A DNA stretch of 11,036 nt, from positions 1 to 11,036 of the forward strand of contig JAKBBE010000090.1 of assembly GCA_021826035.1 (NCBI GenBank), written 5' to 3'. Shown in pieces: positions 1 to 7,973 of the stretch. This stretch comes from Pseudomonadota bacterium. GTDB taxonomy: Bacteria > Pseudomonadota > Gammaproteobacteria > Steroidobacterales > Steroidobacteraceae. Under the pieces are notes generated by a model. It was not told the DNA's origin. It did no database searches and saw only the letters and a list, made by a program, of their open reading frames with translations. Within the stretch, counting starts at the first letter, position 1, and every line of letters begins with the position of its first letter. The translations under genes were made by a program, and so were the position numbers.

Positions 1-104
1 GCATCGGCGCCCACGAGCTCGAGCGTGCGCACGTCGCGGGCAAGACCCGCCCCGCCGCTGCTGTCCGACCCGGCAATCACCAGCACCGCGGGACGTCGAC
101 CCAT
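1..104 (-). CDS. thiD: Hydroxymethylpyrimidine/phosphomethylpyrimidine kinase ThiD, N-terminal fragment (cut by window edge)
   Basis: Only the first 34 codons are visible. The ATG is at 104-102 and the frame runs off the left edge. The translation begins MGRRPAVLVIAGSDSSGGAG, which is the N-terminal beta strand and glycine-rich loop of the ThiD ribokinase-like family (usual form AGSDSSGGAG followed by IQAD). ThiD phosphorylates HMP and HMP-P to HMP-PP in the cytoplasm, supplying the pyrimidine half to ThiE. The next residues here are LARD where IQAD is common, so a usually conserved Gln position is changed. The start lies 4 nt after the thiF-like stop codon. A GGAG within the last codons of that gene, 8 nt upstream, serves as ribosome binding site, so thiD is the next gene of the thi operon. 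Whether it is a single-domain ThiD or a ThiD fusion cannot be seen. Confidence 0.87.
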   Translation of the reverse strand, partial: MGRRPAVLVIAGSDSSGGAGLARDVRTLELVGAD

Positions 105-108
105 GCCG

Positions 109-1077
109 TTACGCTCCGAACGCGACCAGGACGACCTCACCGCTCCGGCGCGCCAGCAGCCTGCGGCCGGCCTGCCAGGCGCGGATCCCGGAGCGACAAC
201 ACAACACCACCCGGTCCGCGTCGGGCAGCGGCTGCTCGCCGAGCGCCTCGACCGACAGGCGTCGCGCCTGCGCAAGGGGCGACACCGGCGCCTCCTCCAG
301 ACTGCGCAGATCGATCACCAGGTCGCTCGGGCGCACCTCTTCAGGGGCGATGAAGCGCAACTGCGGCTCGGCCGGCTCACTCGCACGGGCAAAGCTGAAC
401 CCGCCGAAACGCAGCGTGGCCAGATCAACACTGACCAACCGCCCGAGTACCGAGGGGGCGAGCTGCAGCAGATACGCGAGCGTCAGGTGCGCTTGCAGGG
501 CTCCGAGCACCCCGACCGCGCTGCCGAGCACTCCGTTCGCCGCGCAGGAGCCGGCGGTCTGCGGCATGTGCGGAAACACCGCGCGATAACTCGGCGCGCC
601 GCCGCAGAACACCCCCGCATAGCCGGCCAGACCGAGCACCGAGGCGCTGATCAGGGCCGTGCCACGGCGATGACACTCATCGCTGAGGATGTAGGTGAGC
701 GCGAGGCTGTCGGCCGCATCGACCACCACGTCGGCGCGGGCACACCATTCGGCCGCATTGCGGGGCGTGAGCCGCTCGATGACCCCGCGGATCGACACCT
801 CGGGGTTCAGCGCTGTGAGGCTCGCGGCCGCGACGCTCGCCTTCGGCGCGCCGAGATCGCTCATCCGGTAGAGGGGCTGACGGTGCAGATTCGACAGCTC
901 CACCTGATCCGGATCGAGGACCTCGATCTGCCCGACCCCCGCGGCGCAGAGGTATTCCAACACGGCGCAGCCGAGTCCGCCGGCACCGGCGACGAGCACC
1001 CGGGCGGCCGCCAGGCGCGCCTGCCCGGCCGCCCCCACCTGCGGCAGCACGCTCTGGCGCGCATAGCGCTCGCTCAC
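109..1077 (-). CDS. thiF: ThiF/MoeB-family ThiS adenylyltransferase with C-terminal rhodanese domain
   Basis: This is a 322-residue E1-like enzyme. By family and context it adenylates the C-terminal Gly of ThiS and helps convert it to the thiocarboxylate. Residues 1-230 are the ThiF/MoeB/HesA domain: the RYARQ opening, the nucleotide-binding GAGGLG at 31-36, DPDQVELSNLHRQ at 55-67, the conserved Lys79, the D120-AAD123 segment and SCAANGVLG at 177-185 with its conserved Cys178. Residues about 240-322 look like a small rhodanese domain with IDLR near 255-258 and a CRSGIR active-site loop (catalytic Cys294). The two CxxC pairs that bind zinc in E. coli MoeB/ThiF are absent: the first reads SYRA (163-166) and no second pair exists. 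The GTG start at 1077 overlaps the thiE stop as GTGA and gives the correct domain start. A more upstream in-frame ATG would run through thiE. A moeB role for MPT synthase cannot be excluded, but position in the thi operon favours ThiS as the partner. Confidence 0.88.
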   Translation of the reverse strand: MSERYARQSVLPQVGAAGQARLAAARVLVAGAGGLGCAVLEYLCAAGVGQIEVLDPDQVELSNLHRQPLYRMSDLGAPKASVAAASLTALNPEVSIRGVIERLTPRNAAEWCARADVVVDAADSLALTYILSDECHRRGTALISASVLGLAGYAGVFCGGAPSYRAVFPHMPQTAGSCAANGVLGSAVGVLGALQAHLTLAYLLQLAPSVLGRLVSVDLATLRFGGFSFARASEPAEPQLRFIAPEEVRPSDLVIDLRSLEEAPVSPLAQARRLSVEALGEQPLPDADRVVLCCRSGIRAWQAGRRLLARRSGEVVLVAFGA

Positions 1078-1673
1078 GCGGCCCCCTCGCCCGCCGCCAC
1101 CCACGCGCGCATGCGTGCCTCGGGATCGGGGTGGCGCACGATGTCGTTCACCACCGCGGCCGAGTCGGCCCCGGCGGCAAACACGCCGGCCAGCCGCTCG
1201 AGCGTCAGTCCGCCGATCGCCACCAGCGGGCACGATCCGATGCGCCGCTTCCACTCCCCGATGCGGCTCACGCCCTGCGGCGCGAATGGCATCACCTTCA
1301 GCAGCGTCGGATAGATCGGCCCGAGCGCCACATACTGCGGCTCGAGCGCGAGTGCGCGTTCGAGCTCGTGCTCATCGTGCGTGCTGATGCCAAGACGCAC
1401 GCCGGCGCGGCGCAGCGCCGGGACATCCGCGCCGTCGAGATCGCCCTGACCGAGATGCACGTAATCGCAGCCCTCCTCGAGGGCGAGCTGCCAGTAGTCG
1501 TTGACCACGAGCTGCGCACCGGCGCGCGCGCAGAGCGCGCGCGCAGAGCGGATCTGCTCGCGCAGCGGCGCGTGCGGATCCTTGATGCGCAGCTGAATCA
1601 GCCGCACCCCGCAGGGCAGGAGCCGCGCCACCCACTGCGCACTCTCCACGACCGGATAGACGCGTGCGAGCAT
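1074..1673 (-). CDS. thiE: Thiamine-phosphate synthase ThiE
   Basis: This 199-residue TIM-barrel protein has the full ThiE motif series. QLRIK is at 27-31, the VVND segment with Asn58/Asp59 follows, HLGQGD at 73-78 holds the Mg-binding Asp, GISTH is at 95-99, ALGPIYPT at 116-123 is followed by Lys126, and AIGG at 152-155 with the later GADSAAVV segment forms the phosphate-binding end. ThiE couples HMP-PP with the thiazole phosphate to give thiamine monophosphate in the cytoplasm. The length matches single-domain ThiE (about 200-215 residues). The ATG at 1673 shares its A with the thiG stop (TGATG). No strong Shine-Dalgarno is visible before it, so translation is probably coupled to thiG. An alternative much longer frame upstream lies entirely inside thiG and is not credible. 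Confidence 0.95.
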   Translation of the reverse strand: MLARVYPVVESAQWVARLLPCGVRLIQLRIKDPHAPLREQIRSARALCARAGAQLVVNDYWQLALEEGCDYVHLGQGDLDGADVPALRRAGVRLGISTHDEHELERALALEPQYVALGPIYPTLLKVMPFAPQGVSRIGEWKRRIGSCPLVAIGGLTLERLAGVFAAGADSAAVVNDIVRHPDPEARMRAWVAAGEGAA

Positions 1674-2446
1674 CAGCGCAGCAGCGCGGTGCCCACCACC
1701 GGGCTCGAGGGCACGGCCATGTCGCGCGGCTCGATCGGGCCGGCGAGAAACCCCTCGCGCCCGGCGATCACCGCCTGCGCGAACGCGCCGGCCATACGGG
1801 CCGGATCGGCGGCCTGCGAGACCGCGGTATTGATCAACACCGCATCGAAGCCGAGCTCGAGCGCCTGCGCGGCATGCGAGGGCACCCCGATGCCCGCATC
1901 GATGATGAGCGGCACCTGGGCAAAGCGCGCGCGCAGCGCCTTCAAGCCGAACAGGTTGTTCAAACCGTGACCGGAGCCGATCGGTGAGCCCCAGGGCATC
2001 AGCACCCGGCAGCCGGCCGCGAGCAGCCGCTCGGCCACGGTGAGATCCTCGGTGGTGTACGGAAACACCTCGAAGTCCTCCGCGCACAGAATGCGCGCGG
2101 CCTCGACGAGCCCGAACACATCCGGCTGCAGCGTGTCCTCCTCGCCGATCACCTCGAGCTTCACCCAGCGGGTGCCGAACACCTCGCGCGCCATGTGCGC
2201 GGTGGTGACGGCTTCCTTCACGGTGTGGCAGCCGGCGGTGTTGGGCAGCACGCGCACGCCGAGCTCACGCACCAACGACCAGAACGCCTGCCCGGCCCGC
2301 TCCCCGGCGGCCTCGCGCCGCAGAGAGACCGTCACCACCTCGGTGCCGCTCGCCTGCACCGCCTCGGTGAGAATCGCCGGCGAGGGGTAGCGGGCGGTCC
2401 CGAGCAACAGCCGGGAGCGCACCGGCACGTCATAGAGCGTGAACAT
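1673..2446 (-). CDS. thiG: Thiazole synthase ThiG
   Basis: This 257-residue TIM-barrel enzyme builds thiazole phosphate carboxylate from DXP, the ThiO-made glycine imine and sulfur carried as ThiS thiocarboxylate. Visible signatures are LPNTAGC at 67-73, WVKLEVIG with Lys96 as the Schiff-base lysine, the phosphate loop PWGSPIGSG at 151-159, DAGIGVPS at 183-190 and the LINTAVSQA segment. The length is normal for the family. The ATG follows the thiS stop with no gap (TGAATG). Its Shine-Dalgarno, AAGGAGGG at 2457-2450, is made from the last codons of thiS. The C terminus overlaps the start of thiE by 1 nt. Confidence 0.97.
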   Translation of the reverse strand: MFTLYDVPVRSRLLLGTARYPSPAILTEAVQASGTEVVTVSLRREAAGERAGQAFWSLVRELGVRVLPNTAGCHTVKEAVTTAHMAREVFGTRWVKLEVIGEEDTLQPDVFGLVEAARILCAEDFEVFPYTTEDLTVAERLLAAGCRVLMPWGSPIGSGHGLNNLFGLKALRARFAQVPLIIDAGIGVPSHAAQALELGFDAVLINTAVSQAADPARMAGAFAQAVIAGREGFLAGPIEPRDMAVPSSPVVGTALLR

Positions 2447-2644
2447 TCACCCTCCTTGCATGGGCGCGAGAATCTCGAGCCGATCGCCCTCGGCGAGCGC
2501 CGCCGCGCCGCGCTCGGGTGCCGGCACGAACTGGCCGTTCACCGCCGTGGCGAGCACCGCGTCGGCGAACCCGAGCTCGGCGAGCGCCGCGGCGAGATCC
2601 CCGGCGCGTACCTCGCGCCACTCGCCGTTCACCTGCAGGTTCAC
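2447..2644 (-). CDS. thiS: Sulfur carrier protein ThiS
   Basis: This is a 65-residue beta-grasp (ubiquitin-like) protein ending in the diagnostic Gly-Gly. The terminal glycine is adenylated by the ThiF-like protein and then carries sulfur as a thiocarboxylate to ThiG. The sequence has the usual N-terminal NLQVNGEWRE strand, the AVNGQFVP segment and a DRLEILAPMQGG tail. Translation starts at a GTG (2644-2642) that overlaps the thiO stop as GTGA. It is preceded at 2656-2649 by GGAGGTGA, a perfect 8-nt match to the anti-Shine-Dalgarno, 4 nt from the start codon. That strong site probably compensates for the GTG start and lets this stoichiometric carrier be made in excess. Confidence 0.96.
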   Translation of the reverse strand: MNLQVNGEWREVRAGDLAAALAELGFADAVLATAVNGQFVPAPERGAAALAEGDRLEILAPMQGG

Positions 2645-3627
2645 TGCATCACCTCCGGGGCCTCGCGTCCCTCGAGCACGAACTCCGCGGCCCGGCGCGC
2701 CAGCGCCGGGGCGGCCAGGAACCCGTGCCGGAACAGACCGTTGACGTACAGCGTCCCGTTGCGGCGCGTCAGCCGCGGCAAGTTGTCCGGGAAGGCCGGG
2801 CGGACGCCGGTGCCGATCTCCACGATCTCCGCCTCGCCGAACGCCGGGTGCAGCGCGTAGGCGGCGCCCAGCAGCTCGAGCATGGCGCGCGCCGAGATGC
2901 GACTCGCCTGATCGCTCTCGATCATGGTCGCCCCGATCATGTAACGACCCTCCCCGCGCGGCACGATGTACACCGGCGTGCGCGGATGCAACACGCGGAT
3001 GGTGCGTGTCAACGTCACGTCCGGCGCCTGCACGTGCAGCATCTCGCCTTTGACCCCACGCAGGTCGGTGAGCACCGCGCGTGCCCCGAGTCCGGTGCAG
3101 TCGATGACGCAGTGGCCTTCCTCAGCCTCTGCCGGCGGCGTCTCGGCGCCGAAGCGGATCGTGCCGCCGAGTCCGGTGAGCCGCTCGGCGAGCGCCGCCA
3201 GCGCCGCACGCGGATCGATGTACGCCTCTTCCGGGAAGAACAGGCCGTGCTCGAACCGATCCTCCAGATCCGGCTCGAGGGCCGCGATGCCCGCCGCATC
3301 GAGCCACTGGTAATGCTCGGTGCGCCGCGCGAACTGCTTCAGCTCCGCCGTGTCGCGCGCATGCGCCAGCACCAGCGTGCCGCGACGCACCATGGCCGGG
3401 TAGCGCTCGGCCCACCAGGCAAAGCCCTCATCGCCGAGCGCTACGATGTGCGCCGGGGAACTGACGCGCTCGCACCAGGGCGCGAGCATCCCGCCGGCGA
3501 ACCAGGAACAGCCGGCCCGCTCGAGGCTCGCGGCGCGCTCGAGGACCTCGACGCTCGCGCCCCGCTCGGCGAGCTCCACCGCGCAGGCGAGGCCCGCAAC
3601 CCCCGCACCGATGATCGTGGCGTGCAT
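2641..3627 (-). CDS. thiO: FAD-dependent glycine oxidase ThiO
   Basis: This 328-residue DAO-fold flavoenzyme oxidises glycine to the imine (dehydroglycine) used by ThiG. It is the aerobic alternative to the radical SAM enzyme ThiH. The Rossmann FAD motif GAGVAG is at 7-12, and Glu30 at the end of the second strand (VEVLER) is the expected FAD-ribose ligand. The late segments GTGVRPAFPDNLPRL and NGLFRHGFLAAPALA match the substrate- and flavin-binding end of ThiO proteins. Position between thiC and thiS supports ThiO over a general D-amino acid oxidase. The ATG lies 3 nt after the thiC stop, with AGGAGGG at 3641-3635 ending 7 nt upstream. No signal peptide is present, so it is cytoplasmic. Confidence 0.94.
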   Translation of the reverse strand: MHATIIGAGVAGLACAVELAERGASVEVLERAASLERAGCSWFAGGMLAPWCERVSSPAHIVALGDEGFAWWAERYPAMVRRGTLVLAHARDTAELKQFARRTEHYQWLDAAGIAALEPDLEDRFEHGLFFPEEAYIDPRAALAALAERLTGLGGTIRFGAETPPAEAEEGHCVIDCTGLGARAVLTDLRGVKGEMLHVQAPDVTLTRTIRVLHPRTPVYIVPRGEGRYMIGATMIESDQASRISARAMLELLGAAYALHPAFGEAEIVEIGTGVRPAFPDNLPRLTRRNGTLYVNGLFRHGFLAAPALARRAAEFVLEGREAPEVMQ

Positions 3628-3630
3628 GGT

Positions 3631-5594
<1,964 letters not shown>

Positions 5595-5607
5595 AGTCAC
5601 GCGAGCG

Positions 5608-5636
5608 ACGATAGTACGGTGCCGCCTACCGGTCAA
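5608..5636 (-). promoter_or_regulatory. Predicted sigma-70 promoter of the thi operon
   Basis: On the minus strand TTGACC (5636-5631, 5 of 6 to TTGACA) is separated by exactly 17 bp from TATCGT (5613-5608, 4 of 6 to TATAAT). The expected transcription start, about 5601, is only about 8 nt before the riboswitch aptamer. The -35 box overlaps the TGA stop (5635-5633) of the upstream phosphatase gene. This is a sequence-based prediction, strengthened by its fit to the aptamer boundary. Confidence 0.65.
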
Positions 5637-7246
5637 CGGCGCAATGTGAGCGCCGGCAGCGCTCGGGTGCCCTCGCGCCGCACGGCCTGCAGGAGCTGCG
5701 GGCGCAGCCCGAGCAGGCGCAGGATCGTGGGCGCGATCTGCACGGTGCGCACCGCGCCGAAGAAGGTTCCGGGCTTCAGCTGCGGGTTCGCCACGAGCAG
5801 CGCGACGTGCCGGTCGTCCTGATGGAACCCACCGTGCTCGGCGATCTTGCCGACGTGGTTGGCGTAGATGACCCCCGCGCGCGGCTCGAGAATGAAGTCT
5901 GGCGCGCGCGAGTCGGTGCGCGGATTGCCAAAGAGCGCATCGAGCTGAGGACCGCTGTAGAACGTGCCGATGCCGAGGTCGGTGCCGGCGGCCTGCTGGG
6001 CGATCAGGCTCGCGATCACCTGCCGCACGCGCCCGCGGTAGGCCGGGGTCAGCCACTCGAGCAGCACGTCATCGGCGACGTGGAAGCGGTTCGCCGCGCC
6101 GAGCGTGTCGAGCGCGGGCGTGAGCACCGTGCGGTCGGAGATGATCTTCACCTCCGAGCGCTCGAGCGGCGTGTTGCCGCTCTTGGCACTGACGATGAGC
6201 ACGGTCGAGGCGGCGAGCCCGCGACGGCGCAGCGCCGCGACCATCCGACCGATCGAGCGATCGACGAATGCGAGGGCGGCGGTGAGCTTCGCGCTCGGCA
6301 CGGCACCCGGGGCGAGATAGCCCCCCGAGGGGCGCTTCTGCGCCACGTTGACGGCCTGGAAGTCCATGCCGAACAGCGCCGGGGTGCCGACGCGCCGGGT
6401 GCCGGTGTGATCGAAGCCGTCGATTTCATGGATCAGTGCGCGCACCTTCAGACGGTCGTAGCGCTGGATCGCGGCGGTCGAGTCCTGAAAGGCGTGCCGC
6501 GGATCGATCAGTCCTGCGCCGCCCGGGCCGGTGAGCGCGAGGTTGGCGCGCGAGAGAATGGCATGCACCTCGGGGGCGTAGAAGTCATCGATGTTGCGCC
6601 CGGGACCCTCCTCGGGGCGGCCCGGACCGTTCAAGATGTCGTAGGCCGGATGCTTGTCGATCCAGGCGGTGCGCAGGCCGTGCGCATGCAGCACACCGAA
6701 CACGGTGTTGACGCGCAGGTAATTGTGCGGCCAGAGCGGCGCGCAGTGTCCGTGCCGCAGCCGCTCGGGCAGGCGCTGCGGATCGATGGCCGCGGCGCTG
6801 TTGCCGGCGAGCCCGTGCGGGCTCCCCCCATCGAGGCGGGCCTCCTCGAGATCGAGCTTGCCGGTGAGGCGCACGACCGCGCCGCGCGGACCGTGGCACT
6901 GCGAGCCGGCCGGGTACAGTGCCCGATCGAAGGTATGGTCGTAGTAGACGCCCGTGACCCGCGGCGTTCCGCCGCTCACCTGGGCGATCATGCCCGGAAA
7001 GGAATCCGACGGTCGGGTGGTCATCGCGTCGGTGTAGGTGACCCCGTGACGGGCCAGGGCCGCGAGGTGCGGACAGGTCCCGGCGGCGATGCAGCGGGCG
7101 AGATCCTCCTGGTGGAGCCCATCGACGCTGATCAGCAGCACGTGCCGGATCGGCACCACGGACGTCTGCGCATGCGCCAGAGGCGCGAGCAGGGGCAGGA
7201 CGGCAAGGAGCGCGGCAAGCCGCGCGAACGGGCGATGGGCACGCAT
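5633..7246 (-). CDS. Secreted alkaline phosphatase-superfamily protein (type I phosphodiesterase/nucleotide pyrophosphatase-like)
   Basis: This is a 537-residue exported enzyme. Residues 1-26 form a Sec signal peptide (basic start, Leu/Ala-rich core, cleavage expected after AHA). The mature part has the NPP fold pattern: LLISVDG with metal ligand Asp42, PSDSFPG at 79-85 with Ser82 as probable nucleophile, YDHTF, DKHPAYDILNGP, a DGFDHTG block (Asp276, His280), FGMDFQAV, VDRSIG near 328-333 and EHGGF near 470-474 ahead of DDRHVALLV. By recall, relatives of this subgroup carry SAKHGQSP; here it reads SAKSGNTP at 353-360, so the metal-binding His is Ser356. Substrate is unknown; phosphodiesters or organic phosphates outside the cytoplasm are likely. 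A Pho box at 7302-7319 predicts induction by phosphate starvation. The ATG at 7246 has only a weak GAG upstream. The stop codon abuts the thi promoter with no terminator between. Confidence 0.85.
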   Translation of the reverse strand: MRAHRPFARLAALLAVLPLLAPLAHAQTSVVPIRHVLLISVDGLHQEDLARCIAAGTCPHLAALARHGVTYTDAMTTRPSDSFPGMIAQVSGGTPRVTGVYYDHTFDRALYPAGSQCHGPRGAVVRLTGKLDLEEARLDGGSPHGLAGNSAAAIDPQRLPERLRHGHCAPLWPHNYLRVNTVFGVLHAHGLRTAWIDKHPAYDILNGPGRPEEGPGRNIDDFYAPEVHAILSRANLALTGPGGAGLIDPRHAFQDSTAAIQRYDRLKVRALIHEIDGFDHTGTRRVGTPALFGMDFQAVNVAQKRPSGGYLAPGAVPSAKLTAALAFVDRSIGRMVAALRRRGLAASTVLIVSAKSGNTPLERSEVKIISDRTVLTPALDTLGAANRFHVADDVLLEWLTPAYRGRVRQVIASLIAQQAAGTDLGIGTFYSGPQLDALFGNPRTDSRAPDFILEPRAGVIYANHVGKIAEHGGFHQDDRHVALLVANPQLKPGTFFGAVRTVQIAPTILRLLGLRPQLLQAVRREGTRALPALTLRR

Positions 7247-7285
7247 CAGTCACTCGATCTTTGCAGTATTGCGACAGCGCGCCGC

Positions 7286-7319
7286 AGGGTAATGAGCCGA
7301 TGTGACAGTGGCGTGACAG
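7286..7319 (-). promoter_or_regulatory. Predicted Pho box (PhoB site) and -10 element of the phosphodiesterase gene
   Basis: On the minus strand two identical heptamers CTGTCAC (7319-7313 and 7308-7302) are separated by 4 bp (GCCA). This is the 11-bp-period direct repeat bound by PhoB (consensus CTGTCAT-N4-CTGTCAT/C). Ten bp downstream lies TACCCT (7291-7286), which keeps the T, A and final T of a -10 hexamer. The same 10-bp spacing occurs in the E. coli phoA promoter. No -35 is needed at a Pho promoter. The predicted start near 7279 leaves a leader of about 33 nt before the ATG at 7246. Confidence 0.72.
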
Positions 7320-7465
7320 CCGTCGCGCCTCGCCGTCGGGCATCGGAGCGCGGCCCGGCGCTGCGGCCCGGGCGCGCTCCCGCCTCTCATCGCTCGGCCG
7401 GCCTCCAGGACCGAGCGGGACCATGTGCGCGGCGTGTTCCGTGCGATCACGGGTGCACGCCTCAC

Positions 7466-7495
7466 GCGTCCTCGGCGAGCTCAGGCCGAGGACGC
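7466..7495. terminator. Perfect 11-bp inverted repeat, possible terminator
   Basis: GCGTCCTCGGC and GCCGAGGACGC pair perfectly around an 8-nt loop containing GAGCTC. It lies 44 nt after the stop of the KGG-protein gene. There is no T-run on either side, so it is at best a non-canonical or Rho-assisted terminator, or an mRNA 3'-end stabiliser. Confidence 0.5.
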
Positions 7496-7511
7496 TGTTC
7501 GAGGATCGCCT

Positions 7512-7535
7512 GCGGCGGCCGCGTCGGGCCGCCGC
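7512..7535 (-). terminator. Perfect 9-bp GC hairpin just after the KGG-protein stop
   Basis: GCGGCGGCC and GGCCGCCGC pair around a 6-nt loop. The hairpin starts 3 nt after the TGA at 7541-7539. It is all G/C and lacks a U-tract. With the second hairpin at 7466-7495 it probably marks the 3' end of this transcript. Confidence 0.5.
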
Positions 7536-7538
7536 CCG

Positions 7539-7901
7539 TCAGTCGCGATGCACCGCGTGGCTCGCCTGCCCGCCCTTGCGGCCGGCCTCGGCGGCGAGCT
7601 GGCGGTTCTGCGAGAAGCTGCGCTTCTCATCCGGAACGCTCTGCCCGCCCTTGCGGCCAGCCTCGGCGGCAAGGCGCCGGTTCTGGGAGAAGCTGCGCTT
7701 CTCATCCGGAACGCTCTGCCCGCCCTTGCGACCGGCTTCGGCGGCAAGACGGCGGTTCTGGGAGAAGCTGCGTTTCCCGTCCGGCACGGCTTTACCGCCC
7801 ATGCTGGCGATCTGCCGCTGCCGTTCCTGACTCATGGACGCGAATCCACGCCCACTGGTGCCCTTCTGGACCTGCGATCCCTCATGAGCTGGCTGAATCA
7901 T
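7539..7901 (-). CDS. KGG-repeat stress-induced protein (YciG/con-10 type)
   Basis: This is a 120-residue, very hydrophilic and probably disordered protein. After an N-terminal MIQPAHEGSQVQKGTSGRGF it has SQERQRQIASMGGKAVP, then repeats of a 25-residue unit of the form KRSFSQNRRLAAEAGRKGGQSVPDE. Each unit ends in the RKGGQ signature of the bacterial KGG / YciG family and the fungal con-10 proteins, which are associated with general stress or stationary phase. The biochemical role is unknown; there are no membrane segments and no cysteines. The ATG at 7901 follows GAAGGAGAG with suitable spacing, so this first Met is preferred over the internal MSQER. It stands alone between the ccm operon and the phosphodiesterase and ends just before a strong hairpin. 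E. coli YciG is about half as long, so this is a repeat-expanded version. Confidence 0.85.
   Translation of the reverse strand: MIQPAHEGSQVQKGTSGRGFASMSQERQRQIASMGGKAVPDGKRSFSQNRRLAAEAGRKGGQSVPDEKRSFSQNRRLAAEAGRKGGQSVPDEKRSFSQNRQLAAEAGRKGGQASHAVHRD
7566..7790 (-). repeat. Three-copy 75-bp in-frame tandem repeat in the KGG-protein gene
   Basis: The copies lie at 7566-7640, 7641-7715 and 7716-7790, each encoding 25 residues. The first two differ at only a few positions, while the third is more diverged, mostly at third codon positions and near its upstream edge. A degenerate partial copy continues to about 7810 (the MGGKAVPDG part). The high identity of the first two units points to recent duplication. 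Confidence 0.93.
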
Positions 7902-7933
7902 GAGCGCTCTCCTTCACTGGGGACTCAGAAACC

Positions 7934-7967
7934 GGTTCCGAAGAACCCGCGGCGGCACCGCCGCCGC
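7934..7967 (-). other. Two adjacent hairpins in the ccmI/KGG-protein intergenic region
   Basis: On the minus strand GCGGCGGC-GGT-GCCGCCGC (7967-7949) is a perfect 8-bp stem. It is followed directly by GGTTC-TTCG-GAACC (7947-7934), a 5-bp stem capped by the extra-stable C(UUCG)G tetraloop. A weak pyrimidine stretch (GGTTTCT) follows. They could be a terminator of the ccm operon or a structured 5' leader of the KGG gene; only 32 nt separate them from its ATG. Confidence 0.55.
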
Positions 7968-7973
7968 TCAACA

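Larger units (their letters stand above)
7247..7538. other. Intergenic region between the KGG-protein and phosphodiesterase genes
   Basis: This is a 292-bp gap without a credible gene. Short open frames cross it, but they show no family resemblance and arise from the GC-rich composition. The left part (7247-7319) holds the phosphodiesterase leader and Pho-type promoter. The right part (7466-7535) holds two strong inverted repeats. A weaker 7-bp inverted repeat CGCTCGG/CCGAGCG with a 13-nt loop lies at 7391-7417. I see nothing else between 7320 and 7465. Confidence 0.7.

Noticed and set aside
25..1314. A 429-codon plus-strand open frame opposite thiD, the thiF-like gene and thiE
   Set aside because: It is antisense to genes with complete motif sets. 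Its own translation has no domain.
7391..7417. A 7-bp inverted repeat CGCTCGG/CCGAGCG with a 13-nt loop
   Set aside because: The loop is long, no T-run follows, and such repeats are expected by chance in DNA this GC-rich. Noted in the intergenic entry only.
7250..7465. A 71-codon minus-strand open frame upstream of the phosphodiesterase
   Set aside because: It overlaps the Pho-type promoter, lacks a ribosome binding site that I can see, and its translation resembles no family.
7566..7790. Regular repeats considered as a CRISPR array
   Set aside because: The units are directly tandem with no spacers, in frame, and encode a KGG-family protein.
5807..7903. A 698-codon plus-strand open frame opposite the phosphodiesterase, running into the KGG gene
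   Set aside because: It crosses an intergenic region with a promoter and the antisense of a repeat gene and shows no recognisable family. It is a composition artefact.
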